A stretch of DNA of 6,572 nt from Candidatus Iainarchaeum sp. (GCA_018651445.1 JABIDZ010000075.1:1-6572); one strand, 5' to 3'. Numbered from the stretch's first letter, positions 1 to 5,725 are shown. Made by a program: numbers and translations. The notes: generated from the letters alone by a model not told the origin.

Positions 1-2672
1 AGAGTTGGTATTTGTGCATCTAAAAAGTCAGGGATGCTTGAAGCTGCAGAACCTCTAAATTTACGATTCAACAAAGCACCGTACCAATCTCCAAGGAAAT
101 CAGGAGAGTTAGCATTATGTCTTTTTTCTTTCAGATATGGATCTAATACTTGGAAATCTAATACTGTGCTTCGTGTGATATCTAATACTTTTATAGTTTT
201 TTCCCAAAAGTTATTGTTTGGGCAATTCAAGATCTTCTGTTTCTCAAGGGTATTGCGTATATGTAATCCATCATGAATAGTTTCAACAGTTAAAACCTGG
301 CCTGCATTTTGGGCCAGAATAGAAAATACTACCAATTCCATTGGGCCATCTAAAAATATTTGGCCATCTGCAATAATCCCGCTTCGTGCAAAAGTTCCTA
401 AAAGTAAATGTGCAAAATCCGTTTGTTGATTATTAACCAATACTTGTTTATTGCTTGGAAGATATTTACTCACAACGATTCTTCGATAAATTTGATCGGA
501 TGGTTGAATAAAAGTATTTATCGCCGCGTTGTTATTGTATGGATCTACTTCATGCGGATAATAAGGTAGATTAAATGCCAATAATGTTGCAACGGGCGGG
601 GTGGCAGTATAGAAGTTTGATTCATATGATCGCATCATTTCGGATACATTTTGTGATGAAATTTGTCCACTTGATTCTAATTGTATATGCATTAAAGGAT
701 ATGTTGAAATTTCATCAGGATTGTTTGCATTTTGAAAGTTATACGGGGTTGGGTGTTCGCTTGTGAATTCTTCAAATCCTTCACATGAATTTTTTCCATC
801 TATATTTATGTATACTTCTAGTTGTAAATTTCGTATTTTATGTTTTAGTTGATAGGGTCTAAAAGCAGGTACGCTAGAAAGGCGTCTTCTAACATCTTTG
901 TCCCATGCAGGATCTTTTGCGCTATAGATTGTTAAATTGCATTCATAATATTCTGGATCGGTTTCTATACATCCAGTCACCGTTCCGGACTTTATGTATT
1001 TGTCGGTGTCATTGTTTCTTAGTTTATAGGTTATTGGAAATATATTGTATCCTGATGTGTATACATGTACTTTTGTTTTTAGTGCAGAGAATTCGCTCGA
1101 GATTGCACCACCTCTTTGTTTGTTGTATTCTTTGTTTCCTTTGTCGCTTAGTTCTGGGATCTCTCCGTATATTTCAAAGCCTATGTTTGGTTGGTCAGAG
1201 CCTATGCCGATTTGGTTTGATGTGTCGCATATAGGATCCTTTGTTATTTGTGTACATCCTGGAGCAGGGATTCCTGAGCCAATGCATGTTGTTGCGGTTG
1301 TTGTAATTGCTAATGCGAGCGTGTTTGTTTCTTTTTGTTCGTATTCTGTGTTTGTTATTGCGCCTTGATTATGCGAAGCAACCATTCCTGCTTCGTTAGA
1401 GTAGCTTTGTACTCTTGCGATTACTTGATTGTTTTTGATATGTCCGTGGTTGAATGTTGTTATTCCTCCTGCGTTTTTTCCTTTTATTGTTCCGGTTAGT
1501 TTTATGTTTTCTAATTTTCCCACTGATTCTACTGCTAGTCCGGCTGCGTCTTCTGCGGATGTTATTTCAATATCAGTTATTGTCAAGTTTTTGATTGTTG
1601 CTTTATATGAAATAAATTTGAATATTGCTGCTTCTTCATTACTGTTTATTTTTAAGTTAGTAATTTCCCAGTCGTCGCCGTCAAGTGTTCCGTTGAATTT
1701 TGTTATTGGTTCGAAAGCAAAATCAGTACAGTCAATATCAAAATCTAACAAATAATTTCCGTTTGGATTATTTCTAATGTCTTGTAGATCTTGGCATGTT
1801 CCAATTACAGTTACTCCGTCTGGTGGTTGTGGTGAGCTGGGAAATATTTCTGGAATATATGGTTCTTCTTCTTTTAGTAATTGTCTTTTTTGAGTTTCTC
1901 TTATACAAATAAATGGTTGGGTTTCATATGTTTTGTATCCAAGCCCACATCGTTGTGGTGCTCTGAGTGTACAAGTATCTTGTGTTGTGTTCATCCACAC
2001 CTGTCCTCTGTCACCTATTATTGTGTATGCGTCTGCGATTTCTTCTTTTGTCGGTAGTCTCCAATCATCGTAGCCGTTGTCTAAAGTTTCACAAAAGTTT
2101 TGTGCGTCTGCCCAGTGGTCTTCTTTGTATAATGTAGTTGTTACTATGGTTTCAGAAGTTAATTTTCCCCCGCCACAGTTTGCTCCAATTGCGTTGTCTT
2201 CTAAGCATTCTAAAGAATTTATTATTGTGTTTTCTTTTTCTTCGAAACAATGTCCGTCGAAACATTCAAATCCGGTTCCACATTTTATTGTTGTGTTGCA
2301 GATTGGATAATCAAATTCTTCTAGACAAATTAATTCCTTGTTTGTTGTGTTTATTCGATTGTAGCATCTTTTTTGTATTGGTGCAAGTTCGAAATCAAAA
2401 ATAGTTTCTGTTTCTTCTGGCGTGTTAGATGTGCTTTTTGATTGTCTTCTTTGAATTGTATTATCTTCGGTATTTGTTTGAGTGTCTATTTCATTGGTTC
2501 CCGTGTTAGTTTCATTTGTTGTTTCTATGCCTTCTGTTGTTTTGAGCGAATCACATTCTCCTGTGATGTTAATACTTCCGTCTGGACAAGTGTTATTTAA
2601 ACCACTAGACGTACAACCAAAAAACAGGGCTATTGCGAAAATAAGTAGTATAGCAAAGATTACTTTTCTCAT
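1..2672 (-). CDS. Large modular secreted lipoprotein, 3' end outside window
   Basis: One frame stays open for 890 codons from ATG at 2672 to the window edge; no stop is seen. Residues 1-20 form a signal peptide ending in a lipobox-like FFGC (Cys20), so the protein is probably lipid-anchored outside the cell membrane. Residues 21-95 are a Thr/Asn/Glu-rich linker. Residues 103-142 hold six cysteines ending CGTGFECFDGHC, a small disulfide knot. Residues 175-260 resemble DUF1566/Lcl_C (WADAQNFC, then GYDDWRLPTKEE at 200-211, then FICI at 254-257). Residues 290-445 have GLUG/beta-helix-like strands (FNGTLDGDDWEITNL near 326, AGGITTFNHGHIKNN near 401). I do not recognise residues 450-890. I count eleven N-X-S/T sequons, which fits an N-glycosylated archaeal surface protein. 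The ligand is unknown; adhesion or cell contact is inference. Codon choice shifts near residue 600. Confidence 0.88.
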   Translation of the reverse strand, partial: MRKVIFAILLIFAIALFFGCTSSGLNNTCPDGSINITGECDSLKTTEGIETTNETNTGTNEIDTQTNTEDNTIQRRQSKSTSNTPEETETIFDFELAPIQKRCYNRINTTNKELICLEEFDYPICNTTIKCGTGFECFDGHCFEEKENTIINSLECLEDNAIGANCGGGKLTSETIVTTTLYKEDHWADAQNFCETLDNGYDDWRLPTKEEIADAYTIIGDRGQVWMNTTQDTCTLRAPQRCGLGYKTYETQPFICIRETQKRQLLKEEEPYIPEIFPSSPQPPDGVTVIGTCQDLQDIRNNPNGNYLLDFDIDCTDFAFEPITKFNGTLDGDDWEITNLKINSNEEAAIFKFISYKATIKNLTITDIEITSAEDAAGLAVESVGKLENIKLTGTIKGKNAGGITTFNHGHIKNNQVIARVQSYSNEAGMVASHNQGAITNTEYEQKETNTLALAITTTATTCIGSGIPAPGCTQITKDPICDTSNQIGIGSDQPNIGFEIYGEIPELSDKGNKEYNKQRGGAISSEFSALKTKVHVYTSGYNIFPITYKLRNNDTDKYIKSGTVTGCIETDPEYYECNLTIYSAKDPAWDKDVRRRLSSVPAFRPYQLKHKIRNLQLEVYINIDGKNSCEGFEEFTSEHPTPYNFQNANNPDEISTYPLMHIQLESSGQISSQNVSEMMRSYESNFYTATPPVATLLAFNLPYYPHEVDPYNNNAAINTFIQPSDQIYRRIVVSKYLPSNKQVLVNNQQTDFAHLLLGTFARSGIIADGQIFLDGPMELVVFSILAQNAGQVLTVETIHDGLHIRNTLEKQKILNCPNNNFWEKTIKVLDITRSTVLDFQVLDPYLKEKRHNANSPDFLGDWYGALLNRKFRGSAASSIPDFLDAQIPT

Positions 2673-2690
2673 AAGACACTTAAGTACTCC

Positions 2691-2704
2691 GTTATTTTTA
2701 AATC
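2691..2704 (-). promoter_or_regulatory. TATA-type promoter of the lipoprotein gene (leaderless)
   Basis: The minus strand reads GATTTAAAAATAAC, with the TATA core centred about 27 bp before the ATG at 2672. At normal archaeal TATA-to-start spacing, transcription would begin at or within a base or two of the ATG. A GGAG lies 13-14 bases before the ATG, too far for a good ribosome site. This is inference from spacing and composition. Confidence 0.5.
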
Positions 2705-2711
2705 TTGTTTT

Positions 2712-3071
2712 TTAGATTTCGATTATGATTTTTGAGTACTTTGGCGTAACAATAGTTTTTTGTTTGTCTTTTCTTGTTTCGATAAAACCGTTCTTTTTCA
2801 ATTTCTTTATATCTCTACTAATTGCCTCTTGTTTTCGCTTACTTTTATCGGATAGTTCGCCCACACTATTGCCTTTGGGAAAACTAGCAATTATTTTTAA
2901 TAATCCAATATTCTTTGGGGATAATAGGTCTGATAGCTCTTTGTAAGAATCTAAATAAAGCATATTCTTTGGGCGGTCTTTAGTTTTACCACTTAAAAAA
3001 GAATCCCAGTCTTTTTCCATGTCACGACCGACGACAATTGTTAACGGTTCAGTTTTATCCATAATAATCAT
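2712..3071 (-). CDS. HVO_A0114-like winged-helix regulator, probable antitoxin of the TumE-like pair
   Basis: 119 residues from ATG 3071; a second in-frame ATG at 3062 (MDKTEPL) is equally possible. The layout matches the archaeal HVO_A0114-like DNA-binding family: an N-terminal strand (PLTIVVG, 9-15), the segment YLDSYKELSDLLSPKNIGLLKII (39-61), then a winged helix-turn-helix with a Lys/Arg-rich recognition region (SKRKQEAISRDIKKLKKNG, 77-95) and a C-terminal wing ending IIIEI. Proteins of this family are often paired with TumE-type toxins, and here the TumE-like gene lies just upstream with 27 bases between them. I infer that it binds DNA, neutralises the partner and represses the pair. A 22-bp perfect palindrome directly abuts the first ATG and is the obvious candidate operator. 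No Shine-Dalgarno site is visible. Confidence 0.75.
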   Translation of the reverse strand: MIIMDKTEPLTIVVGRDMEKDWDSFLSGKTKDRPKNMLYLDSYKELSDLLSPKNIGLLKIIASFPKGNSVGELSDKSKRKQEAISRDIKKLKKNGFIETRKDKQKTIVTPKYSKIIIEI

Positions 3072-3093
3072 TATATAACATATATGTTATATA
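3072..3093. promoter_or_regulatory. Perfect 22-bp palindrome, candidate operator and TATA region
   Basis: Half-site TATATAACATA is followed immediately by its exact reverse complement, centred between 3082 and 3083. It fills most of the 27-bp gap between the toxin-like stop codon and the antitoxin-like ATG. A TATA element on its distal side would place transcription start near the internal ATG at 3062. A dimer of the winged-helix protein bound here would block that promoter. The symmetry is directly visible; the role is inference. Confidence 0.6.
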
Positions 3094-3098
3094 TCTTT

Positions 3099-3425
3099 TT
3101 AAATATTTCTCCTAAGATATAATTTCAAATTATTTTCCCAATTGCGTTTTATTAGTCGTTGTGCGTCCAAAAAACATTTTGAAGAAATTTCTGAATTAAA
3201 AGCCTCAGTCTTATTATTGTCTTTGTAATATTTGTGAGTATGTGGTTTGCCATGAGCAGTATCAATTTTTATGATAGGTACTTGTTTATTATTTTTAACA
3301 TGAAATTGGATAACACAAAAATTGCAGATTGTTTTTGTGTCTTTATCAAAATCTGCTTCAGTGTAAATATAATTTTTTCCACTTGCTTCAAGATCTTTTG
3401 TGGAAGTAAATTTTTCAATGTTCAT
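3099..3425 (-). CDS. TumE/DUF7718-like protein, probable toxin
   Basis: 108 residues, ATG at 3425, TAA at 3099-3101. The centre reads VIQFHVKNNKQ, then IIKIDTAHGKPHTHKYY (51-67). This is the Asp plus His-rich signature (h-x-D-x-A-H-G-x-P-H-x-H) of small proteins annotated as TumE-type toxins or the related DUF7718 group. The end (AQRLIKRNWENNLKLYL, 88-104) matches the NW-containing C-terminal helix I recall for DUF7718-type members. Asp55, His58, His62 and His64 are the likely functional residues. The gene precedes the winged-helix gene on the same strand, a toxin-first order. The family call is recall of motifs and the toxin role rests mainly on the partner; an unrelated small enzyme or binding protein is possible. 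Cys34, Cys37 and Cys84 are also present. Confidence 0.6.
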   Translation of the reverse strand: MNIEKFTSTKDLEASGKNYIYTEADFDKDTKTICNFCVIQFHVKNNKQVPIIKIDTAHGKPHTHKYYKDNNKTEAFNSEISSKCFLDAQRLIKRNWENNLKLYLRRNI

Positions 3426-3443
3426 GAAAAGATTGACTAGATT

Positions 3444-3460
3444 TGATTTAAATTCTTTTC
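3444..3460 (-). promoter_or_regulatory. BRE/TATA promoter of the TumE-like gene (leaderless)
   Basis: The minus strand reads GAAAAGAATTTAAATC: a purine-rich BRE-like stretch, then a TTTAAA core at 3447-3452. The core is centred about 25 bp before the ATG at 3425, so the transcript should begin at the start codon. No Shine-Dalgarno site precedes the ATG, which agrees. Confidence 0.55.
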
Positions 3461-3530
3461 ACAAGCTTGGTGCCGGCGGGTTATTTAAGCCTTTAGCTCA
3501 ATCCGGCCACGCTTGTTTCGCCAAGCGAGA
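3461..3530. other. GC-rich structured spacer, candidate non-coding RNA region
   Basis: I count 38 G/C in 70 bases (54%), far above the AT-rich surroundings, with no open frame. It contains CAAGCTTG (3462-3469), GCCGG/CCGGC pairing between 3472-3476 and 3503-3507, and a 6-bp hairpin CGCTTG (3510-3515)/CAAGCG (3522-3527) with a 6-base loop. GC-rich islands in AT-rich archaeal genomes often mark structured RNAs, but I cannot assign a class. It could instead be a remnant of recombination at the rpsJ 3' end. Confidence 0.4.
3484..3502 (-). repeat. Displaced copy of the rpsJ 3' end (direct repeat 1)
   Basis: Nineteen bases identical to 3574-3592, offset by exactly 90. On the minus strand it contains the last sense codons and stop of S10 (ATTGAGCTAAAGGCTTAA, Ile-Glu-Leu-Lys-Ala-stop) but is not joined to a gene. 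A 19-bp exact match this close is not chance. Duplication of a gene's 3' tail is typical of integration at a gene end, or of slippage followed by decay. Confidence 0.85.
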
Positions 3531-3531
3531 A

Positions 3532-3572
3532 CGATTTACACTAATGTGCTTTCTTCAAAAGCACTGAAGTGG
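3532..3572. other. Covarying hairpin element, copy A
   Basis: Plus-strand layout: CGAT, two bases, ACACTAAT (3538-3545), stem GTGCTTT (3546-3552), loop CTTCA, stem AAAGCAC (3558-3564), TGAAGTGG (3565-3572). The flanks recur exactly around a different 7-bp stem at 5357-5396. CACT (3539-3542) can also pair with AGTG (3568-3571), closing an internal loop. It begins right after the rpsJ stop codon, so it would lie in the rpsJ 3' untranslated region if read on the minus strand. Function is unknown. Confidence 0.6.
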
Positions 3573-3573
3573 C

Positions 3574-3592
3574 TTTAAGCCTTTAGCTCAAT
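3574..3592 (-). repeat. rpsJ 3' end (direct repeat 2, in the gene)
   Basis: This is the in-gene copy of the 19-bp repeat, covering the last five codons and stop of S10 plus one base beyond. Its twin at 3484-3502 lies 71 bases further downstream of the gene. Confidence 0.85.
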
Positions 3593-3883
3593 TCCCATAT
3601 GTACTTGTTCAGGGATTTCTACTCGCATTACTCGCTTCAAAGTTCTTTCATCGGCTTGTATGTCAATAAGTCTTTTGTGGATTCTCATTTGCCATCGTTC
3701 GTAGGTTTCAGTTCCACCACCACAAGGGCTTTTACGAGTTGGTACAACTAGTTTTTTTGTAGGTAAAGCGATTTTTCCTGAGTGCTTAGCACCAGTTCTT
3801 TGTGCAACTTCTAGTATTTTGTCTGCGATTTCTTCGAGCATTCGGTAATCCGTGCTTGTTAATGATATTCTTGCTGTTTGCAT
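3575..3883 (-). CDS. rpsJ: Small ribosomal subunit protein S10 (uS10)
   Basis: Encodes 102 residues, the usual archaeal S10 length. S10 binds the 16S rRNA 3' domain in the 30S head. The family core is clear: MQTARISLTSTD at the N-terminus, GKIALPTKKLVVPTRKSPCG (36-55), then ETYERWQMRIHKRLIDI (59-75), ending in VEIPEQV. I chose ATG 3883 over the upstream in-frame GTG at 3892 because that GTG lies inside the Shine-Dalgarno sequence AGGTG, which is six bases before the ATG; archaeal S10 also normally begins M-Q-x-A-R. It lies 87 bases downstream of EF-1-alpha on the same strand, the classic tuf-rpsJ order, so co-transcription is likely. Its 3' end is duplicated at 3484-3502. Cys54, between Pro and the Gly run, sits where relatives usually have other residues. 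Confidence 0.96.
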   Translation of the reverse strand: MQTARISLTSTDYRMLEEIADKILEVAQRTGAKHSGKIALPTKKLVVPTRKSPCGGGTETYERWQMRIHKRLIDIQADERTLKRVMRVEIPEQVHMGIELKA

Positions 3884-3889
3884 ATTTTT

Positions 3890-3894
3890 CACCT
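3890..3894 (-). promoter_or_regulatory. Shine-Dalgarno site of rpsJ
   Basis: AGGTG on the minus strand, six bases before ATG 3883, complementary to the CCTCC-type 3' tail of 16S rRNA. It overlaps the alternative GTG start at 3892 and so argues against that start. Confidence 0.75.
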
Positions 3895-3951
3895 ACTTTT
3901 TTTAAATATAAAATGGATGAAGAAAAAATCTCCTCCACCCAATTAATTACA

Positions 3952-3970
3952 AGTTCAATTTAATTGAACT
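3952..3970. repeat. 19-bp inverted repeat directly after the tuf stop
   Basis: AGTTCAATT, one base, then AATTGAACT: a perfect 9-bp inverted repeat touching the tuf stop codon (3971-3973). As RNA the central bases would form the loop, leaving about 7 bp of weak A/U-rich stem. No T-tract follows on the minus strand, so full termination before rpsJ is unlikely. It may mark a processing or partial-termination site that sets the tuf:rpsJ ratio. Confidence 0.5.
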
Positions 3971-5239
3971 CTATTTTTTCTCTTCGATTTCAAGAATTAC
4001 TCCTGCTGCTACAGTTTGTCCCATATCTCTAATTGCGAATCTACCCAATGCTGGGAAATCTGCGAATTTTTCTGCACAAACTGGTTTAGTTGGAGTGATT
4101 TTTACAATTGCTGCGTCCCCAGTTTTCAAAAACTTTGGATTTTCTTCTGCAACTGCTCCTGTTTTAGGATCCAATTTCTTTTGGATTTCAGTCAAAGTCA
4201 TTGACAATTGAGCTGTGTGTAAGTGGAATACTGGAGTGTATCCTACTGGGATTGCTGTTGGATGGTTTAAAACAACAATTTGTGCTATGAATGATTTCAC
4301 AACAGTTGGTTTGTCGTTAATTGGTCCAATAACATCTCCACGTCCAATGTCTCCTGATCCTACTCCTCGAATAGAGAAACCAATATTATTTCCAGGTCTT
4401 GCTTCTTGCAATTTTTCGTGGTGTTCTTCAATGTCTTTTACTTCTCCTTCTTTTCCAGAAGGCATTACCACTACTTTTGTTCCTGATTTTAATATTCCTG
4501 TTTCAACTCTTCCTACAGGGATAGCTCCAACACCTTTAATGTTGTAAACATCTTGAACCGGGATTCTTAATGCTTTATCAACTGGTGATGGTGGTGATGT
4601 TAAATCGTCTAAAGTGTCTATTAGACTTTTTCCGCTAAACCATTTTAGGTTATCGCTTGCTTTAACAACGTTATCTCCTTTCCAAGCTGAGATTGGTACT
4701 ACTTTAACATTTTCTGCTTTGTAACCAATTCCTGTCAACATTTTAGTCATTTCGTCGCTAACTTCCTTGAATTTAGCTTCTTCATAATTTACTTCATCCA
4801 TCTTGTTGATGGCAACAACAAGTTGTTTGATTCCCATTACTTGAGATAAAAAGGCGTGTTCTTTTGTTTGAGGTTGAGGACCGTCTTTTGCAGCTACAAC
4901 TAATACAGCAGCGTCTGCTTGACTAGTTCCTGTAATCATATTTTTTACAAAGTCTCTGTGGCCAGGTGCATCAATAATAGTGAATTGGTGCTTTTTAGCA
5001 TCGAATCTTTTGTAAGAAACGTCAATAGTTACTCCTCTTTCTCGTTCTTCTTTTAGGTTATCCATTGCATATGCGAACGCAAATGTTCCTTTTCCTTTTT
5101 CTTTTGCAATTTCTTCAAGTTTTCTGTATTCTTGTTCTGATAGAGCTCCTCCATCGTATAATAGTCTTCCTACTGTAGTAGATTTACCGTGGTCTACGTG
5201 ACCAATGAAAACTACGTTGATTAAATCTTTTTCTGCCAT
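3971..5239 (-). CDS. tuf: Translation elongation factor EF-1-alpha (aEF1A)
   Basis: 422 residues, full length for archaeal EF-1-alpha. This GTPase brings aminoacyl-tRNA to the ribosomal A site. All G motifs are intact: GHVDHGKST (13-21), the switch I segment ending RERGVTID (66-73), DAPGH (90-94), NKMD (145-148) and SAW (184-186). Domain 2 runs from about 222 to 315 (IPVQDVYNIKGVGAIPVGRV) and domain 3 from about 316 to the end (HTAQLSMTLTEI and GRFAIRDMGQTVAAGVI). ATG 5239 is supported by GAGGTG seven bases upstream. A TATA-like element at 5325-5334 gives a leader of about 60 bases, so tuf probably has its own promoter and is not read only from fusA. S10 follows. In archaea this protein also carries release- and rescue-factor partners (aRF1, Pelota). 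Nothing looks damaged. Confidence 0.98.
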   Translation of the reverse strand: MAEKDLINVVFIGHVDHGKSTTVGRLLYDGGALSEQEYRKLEEIAKEKGKGTFAFAYAMDNLKEERERGVTIDVSYKRFDAKKHQFTIIDAPGHRDFVKNMITGTSQADAAVLVVAAKDGPQPQTKEHAFLSQVMGIKQLVVAINKMDEVNYEEAKFKEVSDEMTKMLTGIGYKAENVKVVPISAWKGDNVVKASDNLKWFSGKSLIDTLDDLTSPPSPVDKALRIPVQDVYNIKGVGAIPVGRVETGILKSGTKVVVMPSGKEGEVKDIEEHHEKLQEARPGNNIGFSIRGVGSGDIGRGDVIGPINDKPTVVKSFIAQIVVLNHPTAIPVGYTPVFHLHTAQLSMTLTEIQKKLDPKTGAVAEENPKFLKTGDAAIVKITPTKPVCAEKFADFPALGRFAIRDMGQTVAAGVILEIEEKK

Positions 5240-5246
5240 TTTTCTA

Positions 5247-5252
5247 CACCTC
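5247..5252 (-). promoter_or_regulatory. Shine-Dalgarno site of tuf
   Basis: GAGGTG on the minus strand, seven bases before ATG 5239. It is the strongest ribosome-binding site in the window, as expected for an abundant factor. Confidence 0.8.
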
Positions 5253-5309
5253 TAAAATTTCCTTTTTTTTACAAAACTAATTGTTAATTAATTAGCTCAC
5301 CTTATGTTA

Positions 5310-5334
5310 TTTTCGCGAAAAAAGCTTTTTAAAG
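5310..5334 (-). promoter_or_regulatory. tuf promoter with adjoining 12-bp palindrome
   Basis: The minus strand has CTTTAAAAAG (5325-5334) as a TATA-like core, putting transcription start near 5303 and giving a 60-65 base leader. Just downstream, between core and start point, lies the perfect palindrome TTTTCGCGAAAA (5310-5321), whose CGCG centre stands out in AT-rich DNA. That position suits a repressor operator or an early-melting control site. No factor is identified. Confidence 0.45.
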
Positions 5335-5356
5335 GCATGCTTTGGATCATGCACTT

Positions 5357-5396
5357 CGATGCACACTAATGCACCACATAAGTGGTGTTGAAGTGG
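5357..5396. other. Covarying hairpin element, copy B
   Basis: Plus-strand layout: CGAT, two bases, ACACTAAT (5363-5370), stem GCACCAC (5371-5377), loop ATAA, stem GTGGTGT (5382-5388; outermost pair G-U on the plus strand), TGAAGTGG (5389-5396). Flanks are identical to copy A (3532-3572) while five of seven stem positions differ and pairing is kept. CACT (5364-5367) can pair with AGTG (5392-5395). An alternative outer stem is CACTTC (5352-5357)/GAAGTG (5390-5395). It lies 12 bases past the stop of the membrane-protein gene and upstream of the tuf promoter. Confidence 0.6.
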
Positions 5397-5408
5397 TATT
5401 AGGTTTTT

Positions 5409-5630
5409 TTAGGTATAACTTTCAAGTATCGGATTAGTTTTTCGAAGTATATCTGTTTGAAGACTCTTTTTTCCGAAGTAAACCGTTATTAAACCGTATA
5501 AAATTAATGCTAATCCTAATATGCCAAGGGTACTTCCCAAGCTAAAAGATTTAGGCATTATAGGTAAAGCAGATATTCCAAAGAACAAAGAAATGAATCC
5601 TGCGAACAACACGAAGTGACCTATTTTCAT
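5409..5630 (-). CDS. Small two-helix membrane protein, unknown function
   Basis: 73 residues, ATG at 5630. Two hydrophobic segments, about 5-24 (HFVLFAGFISLFFGISALPI) and 32-53 (rich in Gly/Leu/Ile, with Tyr at 45 and 51), are joined by a short MPKSFSLGS loop. The tail after 53 is basic (KKSLQTDILRKTNP), suggesting a cytoplasmic C-terminus by the positive-inside rule. I do not recognise a family. No Shine-Dalgarno site is visible; a TATA-like TTAATA on the minus strand about 26 bp upstream suggests leaderless translation. It is divergent from the RelE-like gene and lies upstream of tuf, within the segment separating fusA from tuf. The length and clean two-helix profile favour a real gene over chance. 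Confidence 0.65.
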   Translation of the reverse strand: MKIGHFVLFAGFISLFFGISALPIMPKSFSLGSTLGILGLALILYGLITVYFGKKSLQTDILRKTNPILESYT

Positions 5631-5653
5631 ATCAGTTATAATGTTAAAACTAG

Positions 5654-5659
5654 TATTAA
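5654..5659 (-). promoter_or_regulatory. TATA-like element of the 73-residue membrane protein gene
   Basis: TTAATA on the minus strand, centred about 26 bp before ATG 5630, consistent with a leaderless transcript. It shares the divergent intergenic region with the toxin promoter; the 10-bp palindrome GACAATTGTC (5672-5681) lies between the two and could serve both. Confidence 0.35.
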
Positions 5660-5688
5660 TTACTTTTTATTGACAATTGTCGAATTTT

Positions 5689-5705
5689 TGAGAAGCTTTT
5701 TATTT
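5689..5705 (+). promoter_or_regulatory. BRE/TATA promoter of the RelE-like toxin (leaderless)
   Basis: GAGAAGC (BRE-like purine run) followed by TTTTTATTT, centred about 25 bp before ATG 5726. No Shine-Dalgarno site precedes the ATG, so the transcript probably begins at the start codon. This is inference from spacing. Confidence 0.45.
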
Positions 5706-5725
5706 GCATTTTTTGTGATTTTTGA

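Noticed and set aside
905..2404. Several plus-strand open frames of 77-109 codons opposite the lipoprotein gene
   Set aside because: They are antisense to one continuous 890-codon frame with a signal peptide and domain matches. Their translations are Cys/Leu/Phe-rich and lack motifs, as expected of shadow frames.
2691..2711. Terminator after the winged-helix gene
   Set aside because: The homopolymer run is A-rich on the minus strand and there is no stem. The stretch is better explained as the TATA box of the lipoprotein gene.
3472..3574. Possible tRNA on the minus strand, because of a CCGGCACCA-like end
   Set aside because: No T-arm consensus, no matching 5' acceptor strand at about 72 bases and no anticodon arm. 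The pairing GCCGG/CCGGC closes only about 26 bases.
3884..3892. Upstream GTG start for rpsJ, giving 105 residues
   Set aside because: The GTG is part of the Shine-Dalgarno sequence AGGTG that serves the ATG at 3883, and archaeal S10 normally starts at that Met-Gln.
4016..4547. Plus-strand frames opposite tuf
   Set aside because: They are shadows of a complete, intact EF-1-alpha frame with all GTPase motifs.
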